A program made the translations under genes and the position numbers. From Bacillota bacterium (GTDB taxonomy: Bacteria; Bacillota; Clostridia; Peptostreptococcales; Anaerovoracaceae): DNA of 36,742 nucleotides. Positions 6,094 to 14,001 of this stretch are shown here, one piece after another. The stretch is taken from NCBI GenBank assembly GCA_029008005.1, contig JAQXIX010000027.1, positions 1-36,742 of the forward strand, written 5' to 3'. Positions within the stretch are counted from its first letter, which is position 1, and each line of letters begins with the position of its first letter. Below the pieces are notes generated by a model. That model made no database searches and was not told the DNA's origin. It saw only the letters and a program-made list of their open reading frames with translations.

Positions 6094-7277
6094 AAACTTT
6101 CTCCCGTTTGTGTTGTTCTTCTTCCGTCTGTAAGAATGTCACACACAGTTGCACCTATATCAGCAAATGTACTTCTTGTTCCGAGATCCACACCGCTTTT
6201 TATATGTTTGCCCGTTATAAGTCCGAAAATATATTCTCTGGTATGATCGAACCCTTCATGCAAAGGATCATTGCCGTGATCGGAACAGAGAATCAGCATA
6301 TCATCGTCCCTCATGGCATCAAGGATTTCCGGAAGCCTTTTATCAAAAGCTTCAATAGCTGCGGCATATCCCTCCGGATCTCTTCTGTGACCGTAAAGAG
6401 AATCGAAATCCACGAGATTTGTGAATATAAGACCTTTGAAATCTTTCTTCATCTCATTAAGTGTTTTGTCTATTCCGTCATTATTATTATCTGTATGTAC
6501 AGACAGAGACACGCCTCTGCCGTTAAATATATCGCTTATTTTACCTACAGAACAAACTGTAAGTCCCTCATCGCTGAGAATATCAAGCAGCGTCGCTTCC
6601 GGCGGTGATACGGCATAATCTCTCCTGTCAGATGTTCTGCGGCGCTTGCCGTCCGGATCTTTCACATACGGTCTGGCAATAACACGTCCGCAGGAATACT
6701 CTCCCTTAAGTAATTCTCTGGCCTTTTCGCAAATACTGTACAATTCATTAAGAGGAACAACTTCTGTGTTGGCAGCAATTTGAAATACACTGTCTGCCGA
6801 TGTATACACTATAACTTTACCGGTTTTTTCGTGCACATCTCCCAGTTCCTCTATTATTTCGGTTCCCGACGCCACACAGTTTCCTATCCATCCTCTTCCT
6901 GCTGCCTTTGCGAAGGAATCCATCAGTTCTTCGGGAAACCCGTCGTGATATGTCTTAAAGGGCACATCGGTTCTCAAGCCGGCAATTTCCCAGTGACCCG
7001 TTATTGTATCTTTTCCCGCCGATGCCTCCGCAAAACGTCCGAAGCATCCCGCCGGGGCTTCTATCCTAAGTCGTCCTCCTGCCGCTTCACATATGTTTCC
7101 CATTCCCAGCTTTAACAGATTCGGTATGTTCAGCCTGCAGTTTTCCGCAATGTGACCGAGAGTGTCGACCCCCTTATCTCCGTATTTTTCTGCATCCGGA
7201 AGTGCCCCCACTCCCAGACTGTCAAGCACAATAATTATTGCTCTGTTTACAGAAGTTTCTCTGCCGATATCTTTCAT
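6069..7277 (-). CDS. deoB: Phosphopentomutase
   Basis: The 402-aa protein interconverts (deoxy)ribose 1-phosphate and 5-phosphate in nucleoside salvage. It is a Mn-dependent alkaline-phosphatase superfamily member: VLDSLGVGALPDA near residue 20 gives the first metal ligand, DTITGHWE the nucleophile Thr region, and HGNDP...FDHTRE the C-terminal metal ligands. The start at 7277 is preferred because GGGGAGGAG precedes it by 5 nt; an in-frame ATG 8 codons earlier would place that site inside the gene. It is the last gene of the minus-strand run beginning upstream with rmuC and the phosphoesterase gene, with a 35-nt gap from the latter. Confidence 0.95.
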   Translation of the reverse strand: MKDIGRETSVNRAIIIVLDSLGVGALPDAEKYGDKGVDTLGHIAENCRLNIPNLLKLGMGNICEAAGGRLRIEAPAGCFGRFAEASAGKDTITGHWEIAGLRTDVPFKTYHDGFPEELMDSFAKAAGRGWIGNCVASGTEIIEELGDVHEKTGKVIVYTSADSVFQIAANTEVVPLNELYSICEKARELLKGEYSCGRVIARPYVKDPDGKRRRTSDRRDYAVSPPEATLLDILSDEGLTVCSVGKISDIFNGRGVSLSVHTDNNNDGIDKTLNEMKKDFKGLIFTNLVDFDSLYGHRRDPEGYAAAIEAFDKRLPEILDAMRDDDMLILCSDHGNDPLHEGFDHTREYIFGLITGKHIKSGVDLGTRSTFADIGATVCDILTDGRRTTQTGESLKRICCTE

Positions 7278-7312
7278 CTTTCTCTCCTCCCCTGTGAGCA
7301 TTAGACCTTCTG

Positions 7313-8011
7313 TTATCTGATCTTCAGCAGTCTGCAGTTCAGATAATCAGCTGAAATAAGCTTATATTCTCTGCCGTAGTACTCTCCCTGCAGTGCGGCG
7401 GCAAATCCTGCCTCTCCGTGAATATGTCCGTAATAGATTTCCTTTACCCCGTAGTCCTCAAAAAGCTGCTGAAATCCCGAGAAATGATTTCTGCCGGAAA
7501 CAGGCGGGAAGTGGAGAAAACCTATTATTTCCCTGCCCGGTGCCTTGACGCAAGCGGCTTTAAGAGATGTCTCAAGCCTCATACATTCTCTTCGGTATAC
7601 TTTCATATCCGCTTCAGTAAAATCCTCGTCGTCGGGCGTTATCCACCCTCTCGTACCGCATATGCAAATTCCTTCCGCCACTATGCAGTCATTCTGCAGG
7701 AAGGTCATATTATCATACATTTTGTTCAGTCTGCCTATTGAATTCCACCACAGGTCGTGATTACCCTTAAGCAGAATCTTCTTTCCCGGAAGGGCTGATA
7801 TCCAGTCCAGGTCGAATTTAGCCTCTTCCGGTTTGAGCCCCCAGGATATATCACCTGCTATAACTACAGTATCTTCATCGCGGACTGTTTCGCTCCAGTA
7901 CTCTTTTATCCTGTCAGCGTGGTTTATCCATCTGCTTCCGAAAACATCCATCGGCTTGTCGCTTCCCGGTGCCAGAGACAGATGCAGATCTCCTATAGCA
8001 TATATGCTCAT
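7313..8011 (-). CDS. Calcineurin-like metallophosphoesterase
   Basis: The 232-aa protein has the full set of metallophosphoesterase motifs in order: GDLHL (residues 7-11), GDISWG, GNHDLWW (the GNHD block), a later FLHFPP and GHIH near residue 195. These bind two metals for phosphodiester or phosphomonoester hydrolysis. It lacks a signal peptide and so acts in the cytoplasm. The substrate cannot be deduced. Its ATG overlaps the rmuC stop by 4 nt (ATGA), which indicates translational coupling. Confidence 0.88.
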   Translation of the reverse strand: MSIYAIGDLHLSLAPGSDKPMDVFGSRWINHADRIKEYWSETVRDEDTVVIAGDISWGLKPEEAKFDLDWISALPGKKILLKGNHDLWWNSIGRLNKMYDNMTFLQNDCIVAEGICICGTRGWITPDDEDFTEADMKVYRRECMRLETSLKAACVKAPGREIIGFLHFPPVSGRNHFSGFQQLFEDYGVKEIYYGHIHGEAGFAAALQGEYYGREYKLISADYLNCRLLKIR

Positions 8012-8949
8012 TGTTTTTCTCCTCTGTCTGTTTCACCGACAGCATTCAGCGCCTTCCTGATGCTGCGGGTTCTTACTCCAACGAGATTTTCAAGTTCCTT
8101 CTGTGTCTGCTCCAGCTTGCTCTGTGTCCTTGTAAGCGTTTCTTCGAACTTGTCGAATTCGGTTTTCACCTTTTCAAGAGTATCCCATATTTCATCGGTT
8201 CTTTCTTTGAGGGCTGCCGTCTTGAATCCCATCCTCAGGCTGCTTAAAAGAGCTGCCATGGTAGTGGGTCCCGCAACACTTACTCTGAATTCTCTCTGAA
8301 GCTTGTCAAGAATATTCAGCCTGAGCACTTCTCCGTAAAGTCCTTCGAAGGGCAGAAACATTATTCCGAAATCAGTAGTCAAAGGAGGATAAACGTATTT
8401 CTCGCGTATATCCCTCGCCCCTTTGATAATTGCGTTTTTCAATCCGTCGGATGCCTCCTTTACGGCCTTTCTGTCTCCGAGCTCCTGTGCATCGATCAGA
8501 TTAAGGTATGCATCTGCCGGAAATTTGGAATCTATGGGCAGATACACAAAATTCCCATCATCTGAAGGGAATTTAACGGCGAATTCAACTCTTTCGCTTC
8601 CGCCTTTTACAGCGATATTTTCACAGTACTGATCGGGTGCGAGCATGTCTTCCAGTATTGCTCCCAGCTGAAGTTCTCCCAGAATGCCTCTTGTCTTCAC
8701 ATTAGACAGTACCTTCTTGAGTTCTTCTATTCCTCCTGCCAGGCTTTGGAGCTCGCCGAGACTTTTTCCCACCTGCATCATTGCAGAACTGAACTGTACA
8801 TTAAGATTGCTCAAAGTTTCATTCTGGGACTTCGCAGCCATCTGCTGATCGTCCGCAACTTTCCTGCTCATTTTACGCGTGCTTGCGATAACAACAAAAC
8901 ATGTTACGGCACATGCGGCGATAACGACAGCAATCATGATTATTTCCAT
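8008..8949 (-). CDS. rmuC: DNA recombination protein RmuC
   Basis: The 313-aa protein has an N-terminal membrane anchor (residues about 4-24), a helical coiled-coil region (about 25-95) and the RmuC domain. Typical RmuC segments include GILGELQLGAILEDML, FAVKFP, LPIDSKFP and FLPFEGLYGEVL. RmuC proteins limit inversions at repeats and have a nuclease-like fold. This is shorter than the roughly 450-aa E. coli protein, as is usual in Bacillota. Its start codon overlaps the stop of the upstream gene and its stop overlaps the phosphoesterase gene. Confidence 0.93.
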   Translation of the reverse strand: MEIIMIAVVIAACAVTCFVVIASTRKMSRKVADDQQMAAKSQNETLSNLNVQFSSAMMQVGKSLGELQSLAGGIEELKKVLSNVKTRGILGELQLGAILEDMLAPDQYCENIAVKGGSERVEFAVKFPSDDGNFVYLPIDSKFPADAYLNLIDAQELGDRKAVKEASDGLKNAIIKGARDIREKYVYPPLTTDFGIMFLPFEGLYGEVLRLNILDKLQREFRVSVAGPTTMAALLSSLRMGFKTAALKERTDEIWDTLEKVKTEFDKFEETLTRTQSKLEQTQKELENLVGVRTRSIRKALNAVGETDRGEKQ

Positions 8950-9470
8950 TATTTCAAATCCTCATATGTCATAACCTTGACGTTTCCGAACTGAGCGATT
9001 TCCTCTTCCTCATCGTGACCCCGCGTTATGTCGGCGAAATCGGAATACAGAATATCCATATCGTGCATGTGATCGTTCAGGGCAGCCTTTGCCGCCTTAA
9101 CTCTATCGTGGATCAGTCTGTATTCTTTATACTGGAGTCCCGAACCCTCTGCCTTTTCTTTGAGGGCAAGCTGCATCTGAACATATGCGTCGCATACACT
9201 GTTAAATACTATCATGCACTTTTCAAACTGCTTCTGCAGTTTTCTTGTTTCCACATCGCTTTCCGGCACTTTAACAGATGACGGATTCAGCTTCTGGGCA
9301 TGTTTTTTCACAGCCTTGAGCTTATTGATATTTCCCTGGTAATCATGTTTTCTGAACATTTTCTTGAATCCGCAGTCATTTAGAATAAGCACTTCTGCTT
9401 CCTTAAATTCCTCAACAGACTCTACGATAAATTTATCTATAAGCTTAATCAGTTCCAGTTTGTAATCCAT
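8949..9470 (-). CDS. Conserved helical protein of unknown function
   Basis: I do not recognise this 173-aa protein. It is strongly charged and appears mostly alpha-helical with probable coiled coils (residues about 40-130). It has no signal peptide, membrane span or obvious catalytic motif, and the C-terminus is acidic (DEEEEIAQFG). Its stop shares a base with the rmuC start (TAATG), so the two are translationally coupled. That argues for a link to the membrane-anchored coiled-coil protein RmuC, though this is only an inference from context. Confidence 0.7.
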   Translation of the reverse strand: MDYKLELIKLIDKFIVESVEEFKEAEVLILNDCGFKKMFRKHDYQGNINKLKAVKKHAQKLNPSSVKVPESDVETRKLQKQFEKCMIVFNSVCDAYVQMQLALKEKAEGSGLQYKEYRLIHDRVKAAKAALNDHMHDMDILYSDFADITRGHDEEEEIAQFGNVKVMTYEDLK

Positions 9471-9497
9471 GAAATCAGCTCCTTTTCTACTGCAATA

Positions 9498-10193
9498 TTA
9501 TACATCATTTATCAGGTCCTTTACAACCTCGCCGGCAATCATCAGACCGGCTACCGAAGGGACGAAGCTTACACTCCCGCCTACTCCTTTAGGCTCTTCT
9601 TCTGAATAAATTACTTTTGTTCCTGAAATTCCCCGCCTTTTCAGTTCTTTTCTTACTGCCTTTGCGAGAGGACATACCTTCGTTTTTTCTATTGTCGTGA
9701 CTGTAAATCGCGACGGGTCAAGTTTCCCTCCCGTTCCCATTGATGAAATAACCGGAACTCCTGCTTCCGAGGCCTTTGCAATTATTTCTATTTTAGCAGA
9801 AACCGTGTCTATGGCATCGACAACATAATCATATTTTGAAAAATCAAAGTCTCCCGATGTCACGGGAATGTCACTTTTATTTTCCCCCATAAAGAAGCAC
9901 TCGACTTCCTCTATCCTGCAGTCAGGGTTAATATCACGAAGTCTGCATCCCATAACCTGAGTCTTCAATTTCCCCACGGTGCTGTGAAGCGCAGGTATCT
10001 GCCTGTTAAGGTTGCTGATATCCACCCGATCTTTATCAACTATGGTAATGCTGCCTATTCCGGCTCTCACAAGACCTTCTGCCACATAACTGCCTACTCC
10101 TCCCAAACCAAAGAGAAGCACATTTGCTTTTTCCAGCCGGCTTAAGGCTGCTGAGCCCATTACCCGTTCGCTTCTTTCAAACTGCTCCTTCAT
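9498..10193 (-). CDS. tcdA: tRNA threonylcarbamoyladenosine dehydratase (TcdA/CsdL)
   Basis: The 231-aa E1-like adenylating enzyme cyclises t6A to ct6A at position 37 of ANN-decoding tRNAs. It shows the ATP-binding GLGGVGSYVAEGLVRAG (residues about 28-44), the D...D.SNLNRQ adenylation segment, VDAIDTVSAK in the middle and GTGGKLDPSRF. Its length is typical of the family. It overlaps the recX stop by 4 nt in the same operon. Confidence 0.93.
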   Translation of the reverse strand: MKEQFERSERVMGSAALSRLEKANVLLFGLGGVGSYVAEGLVRAGIGSITIVDKDRVDISNLNRQIPALHSTVGKLKTQVMGCRLRDINPDCRIEEVECFFMGENKSDIPVTSGDFDFSKYDYVVDAIDTVSAKIEIIAKASEAGVPVISSMGTGGKLDPSRFTVTTIEKTKVCPLAKAVRKELKRRGISGTKVIYSEEEPKGVGGSVSFVPSVAGLMIAGEVVKDLINDV

Positions 10194-10672
10194 CTTATCA
10201 GCTCCTTTGCCGTTCTGTAAGCAACGTCCTGCGAAAACCCTCTTGATGCCAGTCGTCTGGCGATTTTACCTCTCAATTTCTGTTTCTCCTTGAAATCCAA
10301 TTCTTCAAGTTCGCCGTCACTATATGATGTTATAACTGCACGAGCCACTTCCAGGGCCTGGTCTGATTCATCGGGAACAAGTCCGTCTTCCCGAAGAGCA
10401 CAAAGAACCTCGTCTGCCGCGCATCTGTCTATTCCTTTCTGAGAAAGTTCCCTTCTTATCCTTGCCTCTCCCCGCTTTTTCTGAAAACCGGCAATAAAAT
10501 ATTCACGGCAATAACTGAAATCATCAATAAACCGATACTCCTTAAGATTGGTCACCGCCTCATCGATTTCCCTTTCATCGCAGCCTTTTCCTTCAAGGTA
10601 CTTTCTAACCTGACATTCTGTTTTCATTCCCCGGCTTACGTAATTAAGAGCCTTTTCTGTTGCTTTCATCAA
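10190..10672 (-). CDS. recX: Regulatory protein RecX
   Basis: The 160-aa protein is all helical with the repeated RecX pattern: RKYLEGKGCDEREIDEAVTNL, then YRFIDDFSYCREYF, then RRELSQKGI and GFSQDVAYRTA near the end. RecX binds RecA filaments and damps recombinase activity. There is no adjacent recA. It overlaps neighbouring genes by 4 nt on both sides. Confidence 0.9.
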   Translation of the reverse strand: MMKATEKALNYVSRGMKTECQVRKYLEGKGCDEREIDEAVTNLKEYRFIDDFSYCREYFIAGFQKKRGEARIRRELSQKGIDRCAADEVLCALREDGLVPDESDQALEVARAVITSYSDGELEELDFKEKQKLRGKIARRLASRGFSQDVAYRTAKELIR

Positions 10673-11475
10673 AAGTTTAATACATCCCCTGTTTTAGCGG
10701 CAGCACATCTGTTGCCAAGAATCTCTTCAAACATGCAAATACCGTCTTTTCCCGTACAGTGAACAGGAATTATTATATCAATATCTTCAGCTGAGACACT
10801 GTTCACGACTTCAATCCTTTTTTCCGGCGTTGTTGAATACAAATGCATACCTGCCATCATCACTTTTACCTTCTCACCAGGGAACAGTTTTTTACATGCA
10901 TTAAGCCCGTTTATTACTCCTCTGTGACTGCATCCCGAAAACACATAAAGCCCTGTGTCCTCTTTTATTACAAGGCACTGTTCATGACTCATATCATCTT
11001 CATAAATCCCTGTATTTCCTTCTTTAGTTATCTCCCTGTAGTAGAACTTTTCCGTTGGTTTGAAATCTTCGCCTACAGGTACGGTTCCGGTCAGGTATAT
11101 ATTCTCTGCCAGCTTCTCCGGTCCTTCCGTAAATCTTATTCTCGGCCTTATTGCTTCCAGTTCGTCCTTCGTCCAGTGAATGCCGTCCGAGGAAGTTCTG
11201 AGAGCGTTTTTGTGCAACAGTATTACTGCCTTTGAGTTGATACCGCAAAACGCCGGAATCCCTCCTGTGTGATCGAAGTGGCCGTGGCTGATTACCGCAT
11301 AATCCACATCTGACAGATTAATTCCCATTTTCTCAGCGTTTTTTAAGAATTTGTCCGACGCTCCTCCGTCAAAAAGAATCTTAACGGAATCTGTCTCTAT
11401 GAGAACAGACAGGCCGTGTTCAGCCTCCAGCTCCGTATTATCGCATCTATTGTCAATCAAGAATGTTAACTTCAA
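10669..11475 (-). CDS. MBL-fold metallo-hydrolase (MJ0301-like)
   Basis: The protein has the metallo-beta-lactamase fold with the HGHFDHTGG metal-binding motif, an N-terminal LTFLIDNRCDN...EHGLSVLIE segment, a downstream FSGCSHRGVIN and a C-terminal IIPVHCTGKDG. This subfamily includes the archaeal dihydropterin ribofuranosyl-aminobenzene phosphate synthases and many hydrolases of unknown substrate. I prefer a TTG start at 11475 because GGAG lies 6 nt upstream and the conserved KLTFLIDN follows directly. An in-frame GTG at 11499 has no ribosome binding site. Either start lies near the end of the upstream gene. Confidence 0.85.
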   Translation of the reverse strand: MKLTFLIDNRCDNTELEAEHGLSVLIETDSVKILFDGGASDKFLKNAEKMGINLSDVDYAVISHGHFDHTGGIPAFCGINSKAVILLHKNALRTSSDGIHWTKDELEAIRPRIRFTEGPEKLAENIYLTGTVPVGEDFKPTEKFYYREITKEGNTGIYEDDMSHEQCLVIKEDTGLYVFSGCSHRGVINGLNACKKLFPGEKVKVMMAGMHLYSTTPEKRIEVVNSVSAEDIDIIIPVHCTGKDGICMFEEILGNRCAAAKTGDVLNF

Positions 11476-11992
11476 TTTCTTCTCCTTTTCCTGCTTCACA
11501 GCATATGCTGCAGAACAGATTGTCTTCGAGTTTTATTTCTCTGAATTCCACGTCATTCCTTCCGATAGCTTCCGTCCTGTCGAGAATCTGTTTCATTCCC
11601 TTTCCCGTATATTTCGCAAAGGCCTCCTTCATAGTCCATAAGGTGAAAAAACCGTCTTCTCCTTTTTCACGGACAAAAGCCTTCTCACTGTCAGTAAAAT
11701 ACCTGTCGGCAATTCTGTCTCTGACAACCTTTCGCCTGTACTGAATATCAATCCCGACATTTATATCCGCCACAAGAAGTGCGAATGTATCTTCACTGTG
11801 GCTTACGGAAATAAAAATATTCTCAATGTTCACAGCCGGCTTACCGCCGGAATCTCTTGTCACCGGCAATGCATCTTTCCCCATAATATGACAAATCAGG
11901 GCATCGGTTGTTTCCCTGCCCTGAGTTGTCGGATATTTTTCTCTGTATTTTCTTACTAAAAATAATTTCAATTTATCGTTATTCTTCTTCAT
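11453..11992 (-). CDS. 4'-phosphopantetheinyl transferase superfamily protein
   Basis: The 179-aa Sfp-like enzyme transfers phosphopantetheine from CoA to carrier-protein serines. Readable motifs are SGGKPAV, FISVSHSED (CoA/Mg region), VGIDIQYRRK (Mg-binding Asp) and WTMKEAFAKYTGKG. It is shorter than classical Sfp and could be the organism's only such enzyme or serve a specific carrier. The start overlaps the yerC stop by 14 nt, with AAAGGAG just before it. No carrier protein or synthase is adjacent, so the target is unknown. Confidence 0.88.
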   Translation of the reverse strand: MKKNNDKLKLFLVRKYREKYPTTQGRETTDALICHIMGKDALPVTRDSGGKPAVNIENIFISVSHSEDTFALLVADINVGIDIQYRRKVVRDRIADRYFTDSEKAFVREKGEDGFFTLWTMKEAFAKYTGKGMKQILDRTEAIGRNDVEFREIKLEDNLFCSICCEAGKGEEIEVNILD

Positions 11993-12284
11993 TCTCCTTT
12001 ATTCTGGCGAGAATTCTCTGATATCCTTCAGCACCGTACACAAGACACTTGTTGATTCTGCTTATTGTAGCAGTCGATGCCTTCGTGGCTCCTTCGATTT
12101 CGTTATATGTCTTATTCTCCGACAAAAGCTTGGCAACCTGAAGCCTCTGAGCTATTGCGTGAATCTCGTTTATAGTGCAGATATCCTCAAAAAATCTGTA
12201 ACAATCCTCTTCGTCTTCAAGAAGCAGAACTGCCTTGAAGAGAAAATCTATATCATCTCTCTTAAATTTAGAATCATATGCCAT
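11979..12284 (-). CDS. yerC: YerC/YecD family TrpR-like regulator
   Basis: The 101-aa protein matches the TrpR-related YerC/YecD family: FFEDICTINEIHAIAQRLQVAKLL followed in outline by an HTH, YNEIEGATKASTATISRI (residues about 60-77). It is all helical and binds DNA. It starts the downstream run of minus-strand genes, with AAAGGAG 7 nt before the ATG. The 54 nt upstream of it are A/T-rich, with only a weak -10-like TATAGT. Confidence 0.92.
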   Translation of the reverse strand: MAYDSKFKRDDIDFLFKAVLLLEDEEDCYRFFEDICTINEIHAIAQRLQVAKLLSENKTYNEIEGATKASTATISRINKCLVYGAEGYQRILARIKENEEE

Positions 12285-12338
12285 ATTGCGGCTCCTTTCA
12301 CACTATAATTCTTTACCTTAGGAACAATTTTAACACTT

Positions 12339-12542
12339 TTACGGTTTAAAGTCAATCTTGTCGCTCGCCTCTCCGTCAGCCTTGGTTTTCCTGATAGCTT
12401 CATCATAACCTTTTAATGCCGAGAAGGGTGCGAACTGCGCCGCCCTGTCTTTTTTACTCATGTGAGGATGTCTGTTTGATTTTTTGTATGGCTTATTGAT
12501 TATATCTTCGTAAGTATCTTCGAAATTATTACGTCTCTTCAT
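12339..12542 (-). CDS. YolD-like small protein
   Basis: The 67-aa basic protein carries the MSKKDRAAQFAPFSALKGYDEAI segment in outline, typical of short YolD-like proteins found next to Y-family polymerases in Bacillota. It begins 7 nt after the polymerase gene and is presumably co-expressed with it. The function is unknown; a regulatory role for the polymerase is an inference from its constant association. Confidence 0.82.
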   Translation of the reverse strand: MKRRNNFEDTYEDIINKPYKKSNRHPHMSKKDRAAQFAPFSALKGYDEAIRKTKADGEASDKIDFKP

Positions 12543-12549
12543 CTTTCAA

Positions 12550-14001
12550 CTATGCCTTATGGCCTCCGATTCGGCTGTTTCTTTCCTTGGCAGTTGCTCC
12601 TTCACGGTAACTGCTCCCTCTGAGAATTGCATTTTTACCGAATTTTTTCTTTATATTTAAAAGTGTTTCCTGTACACATCTTTCTTCATTCAGCATTTCT
12701 TCCTCCTCCTGAAGCCTTTGCTCTCTCTCCTTATAATCCACGAAAAAACTGAGCTGTTCCTCCTGAGGTATCTGAACTAACGATTCTTCCTCATTTACCA
12801 CATGATTGGCCGTCAGTGAAATTCTTCTGATAAGAAGGCTGCTGTTTATTATTCTGTCATACAGATTGACTGCGGCTTCAATTATCATCCTTGAGGAAGA
12901 TGTACTTCTTTCAAGAGTTGATGTTCCGTGAGCGTGTTTCGGAACTTTCCTTCCGTAAGCATCTGTGGTAATCTCCCCCTTATATGCAGCCCTTGCAGCC
13001 GGATCGGCAAGATTCTCAATATCGTATCCTACTGTCAGCACAAGCTGATCCGTAACCAGCCCCTTGTCGAGAAGGTCAAGTGCCAGATCGTCAGCCATTT
13101 CACTGATAACCATTCTTCCTTCCTCTGACGAGTAGGGTCTCTGGAGCACCTGCCCCGAGCAAATGCTGTTCACTGACGGTCTATAGCTTTTAATATCTTC
13201 TATTGTACAGGGTTCCCAGCCCCATGCATGATCAATAAGAAGTTCTGCATTTATTCCGAAAAGGCTATAGAGCAAATCCTCATTGTAATAGTCTTTTTCG
13301 CCTCCAAGCGAACATCTGGCTATATCACCCATTGTAAACAGACCTACTGACTCCAATCTCCCGGCATATCCTCTGCCTATCCTCCAGAAATCCGTAATCG
13401 GTCTGTGATTCCACAGAAGCTTTCTGTATGACATCTCATCGAGAGCTGCGAGTCGAACTCCGTTTTCATCTGCTTCCTTATGCTTGGCAACAATATCCAT
13501 TGCAATTTTACAGAGATAAAGATTTGTGCCGATACCTACCGTAGCAGTTATTCCTGTGGTTTTCAGGACATCCTTCATAATTGCCGTCGCAAGCTCTTCA
13601 GCTGTCATACCATAGATTTCAAAGTATTTACCGGCATCTATAAACACTTCATCTATAGAATAGACGTGTACGTCTTCAGGTGATACGTACTTCATATAGA
13701 CTTTGTAGATTTCCGTACTCACCTCTATGTATCTCGCCATTCTCGGCGGCGCCGTCATGAAGTCTATTCCCAGAGCTTTTGCCTTGGATGTTACCTGAAA
13801 CAGCCTGGGCCGCCCCGGTATTCCGTAGGCTTTAAGAGCAGGGGAAACAGCAAGACAGATTGTCTTCTCTGTCCTGCTTTCATCAGCTACTACAAGTCTT
13901 GTTGTCATGGGGTCCAGTCCCCTGTCTATGCATTCCACCGACGCATAAAATGACTTCAGGTCTATTGCTATATATCTGTAATCCATGTTTTCAGTATACA
14001 T
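12550..14001 (-). CDS. Y-family DNA polymerase (UmuC/DinB-like)
   Basis: The 483-aa translesion polymerase shows AIDLKSFYASVEC with the first catalytic Asp (residue about 13), the PALKAYGIPGRPRLF finger segment, YSIDEVFID with the second catalytic acidic pair (about 115-125), and the helix-hairpin-helix region WRIGRGYAGRLESVG. The length and the YolD partner suit the UmuC-like subgroup of Bacillota. The start overlaps the amidohydrolase stop by 11 nt; GGGGAG is very close to the ATG, and a second ATG 5 codons on is possible. I saw no clear LexA box upstream. Confidence 0.93.
   Translation of the reverse strand: MYTENMDYRYIAIDLKSFYASVECIDRGLDPMTTRLVVADESRTEKTICLAVSPALKAYGIPGRPRLFQVTSKAKALGIDFMTAPPRMARYIEVSTEIYKVYMKYVSPEDVHVYSIDEVFIDAGKYFEIYGMTAEELATAIMKDVLKTTGITATVGIGTNLYLCKIAMDIVAKHKEADENGVRLAALDEMSYRKLLWNHRPITDFWRIGRGYAGRLESVGLFTMGDIARCSLGGEKDYYNEDLLYSLFGINAELLIDHAWGWEPCTIEDIKSYRPSVNSICSGQVLQRPYSSEEGRMVISEMADDLALDLLDKGLVTDQLVLTVGYDIENLADPAARAAYKGEITTDAYGRKVPKHAHGTSTLERSTSSSRMIIEAAVNLYDRIINSSLLIRRISLTANHVVNEEESLVQIPQEEQLSFFVDYKEREQRLQEEEEMLNEERCVQETLLNIKKKFGKNAILRGSSYREGATAKERNSRIGGHKA

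Noticed and set aside
11475-11499. GTG start for the MBL-fold protein
   Set aside because: No ribosome binding site precedes it, whereas a TTG 8 codons later has GGAG at good spacing and begins at the conserved region.
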